A stretch of DNA of 24,866 bases, taken from assembly GCA_040081265.1 (NCBI GenBank), contig JBEBGV010000066.1:1-24866 (forward strand), given 5' to 3'. This document shows, piece by piece, positions 22,629 through 24,866 of the stretch (its first letter is position 1; each line of letters opens with the position of its first letter). The DNA is from JBEBGV01 sp040081265. Its GTDB lineage: Bacteria; Acidobacteriota; Vicinamibacteria; Vicinamibacterales; UBA2999. Both the position numbers and the translations under genes were made by a program. A model generated the notes under the pieces. It was not told the origin of the DNA. It did no database searches and saw only the letters and a program-made list of their open reading frames with translations.

Positions 22629-23025
22629 TATTCGTCCGACGGGCCGGGACTGGATCGTCGGGGTTGGGTGCGGTGCTCTGCTCGGAGCCATCATCCTGGG
22701 GATAGGTGGCCGCGTTGCCATGAGAGGCATCGCGCTCATACAGGAGTGGGTACCGTATTTCACCGTGGGCGGCTCGACGACGGTCGTGGTCCTCGGTAGC
22801 CTGGCTGGTGCCGGATTCGGCGTCGTTCTGTTGACCCTGCGTGCCGCGGGCCGACTCCCACGTGCCGTGGTGTGGCTGATTTACTGGCTTATTCTCGCGG
22901 CCGTCAGCCTCCGCGTCCTGAACCCGGTTGATCGGGACCGGCTGACCGTGTTTCCCCCACTTGTCGTTGTGTTCGGTCTGGCTCAGCTGGTCGTCGATGC
23001 CCGGATGCGACGGGCGGGCACCTGA
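22612..23025 (+). CDS. Small integral membrane protein, unknown function
   Basis: A 137-aa protein with four hydrophobic segments (about 12-32, 43-73, 84-104 and 110-130). It starts at GTG 22612, overlapping the VOC stop by 17 bp, which gives V-T-P-G-R-S and then WIVGVGCGALLGAIILGIGG with RVAMRGIAL. The frame stays open upstream, but that part is the shadow of the VOC gene. No family was recognised. The overlap suggests translational coupling to the VOC gene. Confidence 0.65.
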   Translation: MTPGRSIRPTGRDWIVGVGCGALLGAIILGIGGRVAMRGIALIQEWVPYFTVGGSTTVVVLGSLAGAGFGVVLLTLRAAGRLPRAVVWLIYWLILAAVSLRVLNPVDRDRLTVFPPLVVVFGLAQLVVDARMRRAGT

Positions 23026-23059
23026 GCCAGCCCTCGCCCATTCAGACGCGAGGCCATGC

Positions 23060-23072
23060 TAGGATTCCCCGC
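23060..23072 (+). promoter_or_regulatory. Candidate -10 box of a leaderless GlcG-like transcript
   Basis: TAGGAT at 23060-23065 lies exactly 7 nt before the GTG start at 23073, and no ribosome site is present. This spacing fits a transcript starting at the start codon. No good -35 is seen. Confidence 0.35.
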
Positions 23073-23546
23073 GTGAAAACCATTATTTTGGCTCTCGCCT
23101 TATCGGCGTCCCCGGTGCTGGCTCAGACGCCCCCGCCGCCGGCGGCGTCGAGTCCCCGGCCAAGCCTCGCGAGCGCGAACCGCATGCTGCAGGCGGCCTA
23201 TAACAAGGCCACTGAGCTTCGGATCGGCCTGTCGTGCGTGGTCGTGGACGTCCGTGGGGATATCGTCGCCGCCATGCGCATGGACGGGGTGCCGTTCCTC
23301 ACCGTCGAGGTGGCGAAGGGGAAGGCCACCACGTCAGCGTTCTTTGGTCAGCCGAGCGGGGCCATGGGCGAGCGTGGTCCGGCCCTCCAATCGATTGGGG
23401 CCGCTGCGGGCGTCACGATGCTGACCGTTCAGGGGGCCCTGCCCGTCGTGGCCAACAATCAGCGCATCGGCGGAATCGGATGCAGCGGAGCGGCGTCTCA
23501 GCAAGATGAGGATGCCGCCCGCGCGGGGCTTGCCGCAGGCCAGTAG
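23073..23546 (+). CDS. Exported GlcG/HbpS-family protein
   Basis: A 157-aa protein: a signal peptide of about 17 residues (ALALSASPVLAQ), a proline-rich spacer (about 20-33), then the GlcG/HbpS (DUF336) domain. The domain has RMLQAAYNKATELRIGLSCV, VVDVRGDIVAAMRMDG, VAKGKATTSAFFGQPSG and NNQRIGGIGCSGAASQQDED at the end. HbpS relatives bind haem outside the cell; GlcG itself has no proven activity. The start is GTG. The mature protein would lie in the periplasm, consistent with a haem or oxidised-substrate role, but no evidence beyond family is available. Confidence 0.83.
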   Translation: MKTIILALALSASPVLAQTPPPPAASSPRPSLASANRMLQAAYNKATELRIGLSCVVVDVRGDIVAAMRMDGVPFLTVEVAKGKATTSAFFGQPSGAMGERGPALQSIGAAAGVTMLTVQGALPVVANNQRIGGIGCSGAASQQDEDAARAGLAAGQ

Positions 23547-23602
23547 CCGCCGTTGTTCGTCAATTCACTCGGATTACTTTTCCCTTCCTGAAGGAGCAGT
23601 CA

Positions 23603-24499
23603 ATGCAGCCGACACGACAGCAGATGCCACCCGAGGCCATCGAGGCCTACAACCTCTACATTCACGGTGAAATCGACCGGCGCTCGTTCTTCGATCGCCT
23701 GGGCAAGGTGACCGTCGCCGGCATGGGCGTCGCGGCGATGGCCGAGGCCCTGATGCCGAACTATGCGGCTGCACAGCAGGTGTCGCCGACCGACGCCCGC
23801 ATCAAGACCTCGCGTGAGACGGTGCAGTCGCCGATGGGCAACGGGACCATCAACGGGTACCTCGTGCGTCCCACGTCGGCCGGAAACAACAGGCTGCCAG
23901 CGATTCTGGTTATTCACGAAAACCGCGGACTGAACCCGCACATCGAGGACGTTGCGCGCCGCTTCGCTCTGGCTGGCTTCATGGCGTTCGCTCCGGATGG
24001 TCTCACCTCCCTGGGCGGATACCCGGGCGATGACGCCAAGGGAGGCGAGCTCTTCGGCAAGGTTGACCGCACCAAGATGGGCGAGGACCTGTATGCCGCC
24101 GCCGTCTGGTTGAAGAACCGTCCGGACAGCACCGGCAGACTCGGGGCCACCGGCTTCTGCTTCGGTGGTGGTATCTCGAACACCCTCGCCGTCCGCATGG
24201 GTGCGGATCTCGCGGCCATTGCCCCCTATTACGGCGGTGCGCCGATGGCGGCCGACGTTCCGAAGATCAAGGCCGCGGTGCTCGTGCACCACGGGAGCGA
24301 AGACGCCCGCCTGGTTGCCGCGTGGCCCACGTATGAAGCCGCGCTCAAGGCGGCCGGCGTGACGTACGAAGGTCACATCTATCCCGGCGCCGTCCACGGC
24401 TTCAACAACGATGCGACGCCTGAACGCTACCAGAAGGCGGCGGCGGATCAGGCCTGGGCCAGCACGATCGCCTGGTTCAACAAGTACGTGAAGGGTTAG
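23603..24499 (+). CDS. Dienelactone hydrolase-family protein, Tat-like signal
   Basis: A 298-aa alpha/beta hydrolase of the YghX/dienelactone-hydrolase type. The N-terminus holds a Tat-like signal after a 25-residue lead (DRRSFFDRLGKV, Arg26-Arg27, then a hydrophobic stretch to about 57). Catalytic Cys186 is in TGFCFGGG, Asp234 in HHGSEDARL and His265 in PGAVHGFNND; Glu106 in VIHENRGL matches the usual family glutamate. It opens lactone or ester rings; the substrate is unknown. A GAAGGAG site precedes ATG 23603. It is followed by a heptamer repeat and a strong terminator, so it ends its transcript. Confidence 0.88.
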   Translation: MQPTRQQMPPEAIEAYNLYIHGEIDRRSFFDRLGKVTVAGMGVAAMAEALMPNYAAAQQVSPTDARIKTSRETVQSPMGNGTINGYLVRPTSAGNNRLPAILVIHENRGLNPHIEDVARRFALAGFMAFAPDGLTSLGGYPGDDAKGGELFGKVDRTKMGEDLYAAAVWLKNRPDSTGRLGATGFCFGGGISNTLAVRMGADLAAIAPYYGGAPMAADVPKIKAAVLVHHGSEDARLVAAWPTYEAALKAAGVTYEGHIYPGAVHGFNNDATPERYQKAAADQAWASTIAWFNKYVKG

Positions 24500-24504
24500 A
24501 GACT

Positions 24505-24539
24505 GGTTCCTAGTTCCTAGTTCCTGGTTCCTGGTTGTC
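24505..24539. repeat. Heptamer tandem repeat between gene and terminator
   Basis: Five near-copies of a 7-bp unit lie in tandem: ggttcct, agttcct, agttcct, ggttcct and ggttgtc. Tracts of this kind occur between genes in high-GC acidobacterial genomes (recollection). Its role is unknown; copy number may vary by slippage. Confidence 0.6.
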
Positions 24540-24541
24540 AG

Positions 24542-24574
24542 AGGGCCGTGGGGGGCAACTCCCACGGCCCTTTT
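24542..24574 (+). terminator. Rho-independent terminator after the dienelactone hydrolase gene
   Basis: An 11-bp perfect stem (24542-24552 with 24561-24571) with an 8-nt loop runs into a four-T tail at 24571-24574. It ends the plus-strand transcript. On the minus strand no T-run follows, so it is mainly one-way, although it sits between converging genes. Confidence 0.85.
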
Positions 24575-24595
24575 CATTTCTGCCTAGGCCTACCG

Positions 24596-24866
24596 TCAGT
24601 CCCGCTCCACCTTCGTGGCCGCGATGGTGGTGCCCATTCGGGTCCCTTTGACCTCGAGTGATGTTCCCGCCTTGATCGCGCTGCAGGTGATGCCGTCGAA
24701 TTTTGTGGCGGCAGAGGTCGTCACCGTCACTCCCTTGATGACCAGGCTCAGCGAAGGACACTGCCCAGACAGACTCGACACCGATCCCTCGACTTCGCCC
24801 GACGCGGAGTTGCCGCCCTTGTCATCGCTGTCGTCCTCGTCCTCGTCCTCGGCCTCGTCGTCATCG
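24596..24866 (-). CDS. DUF5666-like protein, cut by the window edge
   Basis: The minus-strand frame enters from the right edge with no start in view and stops at 24596-24598. The visible 90 residues begin with an Asp/Glu-rich tract, then SGEVEGSVSSLSGQCPSLSL and VIKGVTVTTSAATKFDGITC, and end SLEVKGTRMGTTIAATKVE. Alternating strands of the form GxVSSL...CPxLxF...V.T...T.F.G..C..I..G..VEVKG are typical of DUF5666 repeat proteins, which are exported and of unknown role. The two Cys could form a disulfide. The real start lies beyond the window. Confidence 0.7.
   Translation of the reverse strand, partial: DDDEAEDEDEDDSDDKGGNSASGEVEGSVSSLSGQCPSLSLVIKGVTVTTSAATKFDGITCSAIKAGTSLEVKGTRMGTTIAATKVERD

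Noticed and set aside
24782..24866. Repetitive tcgtcctcg tract at the right edge, considered as a microsatellite
   Set aside because: It is in frame with the minus-strand gene and encodes its Asp/Glu-rich segment.
1..24866. CRISPR array, tRNA, rRNA or phage structural genes
   Set aside because: No regularly spaced repeats of 24-40 bp, no cloverleaf or rRNA core sequences and no phage-like proteins were found on reading both strands.

Overview
This GC-rich, gene-dense window looks like a chromosomal segment of a soil or sediment bacterium. The best guess is Acidobacteriota, probably a Vicinamibacteria-type lineage. The guess rests on the DUF1592/DUF1552 gene pair, an exported ankyrin protein, a DUF6152 protein, paired carboxylesterases and many small VOC, DinB and GNAT enzymes. 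It is an inference from gene content; the window has no rRNA or other phylogenetic marker.

Layout. Bases 1-1684 are mobile DNA: a remnant with short direct repeats (46-98), then an IS110-family element of the IS1111 type (about 182-1684, minus strand). That element has 12-bp subterminal inverted repeats, a frameshifted transposase and a structured non-coding 3' region that probably encodes its guide (bridge/seek) RNA. Next comes a type II toxin-antitoxin pair whose ParE/RelE-like toxin has an in-frame stop, followed by a 54-aa CxxC mini-protein. Bases 2569-8849 hold housekeeping and accessory genes on the plus strand: an SRPBCC protein, a glyoxalase-fold protein, a formate/nitrite-type channel, a small hypothetical gene that may be frameshifted, a DUF2892 protein, a MOSC protein, an exported carboxymuconolactone-decarboxylase-like protein, a membrane protein, a collapsed GNAT gene, a SUMF1-like protein and a 5'-3' exonuclease (FEN/PolI-N type).

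Bases 9024-19193 form the most striking unit: eight genes with gaps of 0-43 bp, all plus strand, nearly all with Sec or Tat export signals. In order they are a two-haem-motif DUF1592-type protein, its DUF1552 partner (Tat), an ankyrin-repeat protein, a 46-aa leader-like peptide, two tandem type-B carboxylesterases (Tat-like), a DUF6152 protein and an exported conserved hypothetical protein. The likely reading is a periplasmic oxidative and ester-hydrolytic system of unknown substrate.

Bases 19223-24499 hold a GNAT protein, a collapsed SDR gene, a DinB protein, a class I/II aminotransferase, a VOC protein overlapped by a small membrane protein, an exported GlcG/HbpS-like protein and a Tat-like dienelactone hydrolase. 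A heptamer repeat and a strong terminator follow. The window ends inside a minus-strand DUF5666-like gene.

A second theme is gene decay. Two genes (GNAT 6940-7176, SDR 19909-20399) keep both ends but have lost their middles, one VOC gene survives as a 17-codon scrap, the toxin has a nonsense codon, and the transposase (and perhaps the 4396-4754 gene) has a frameshift. No tRNA, rRNA or CRISPR array was seen.
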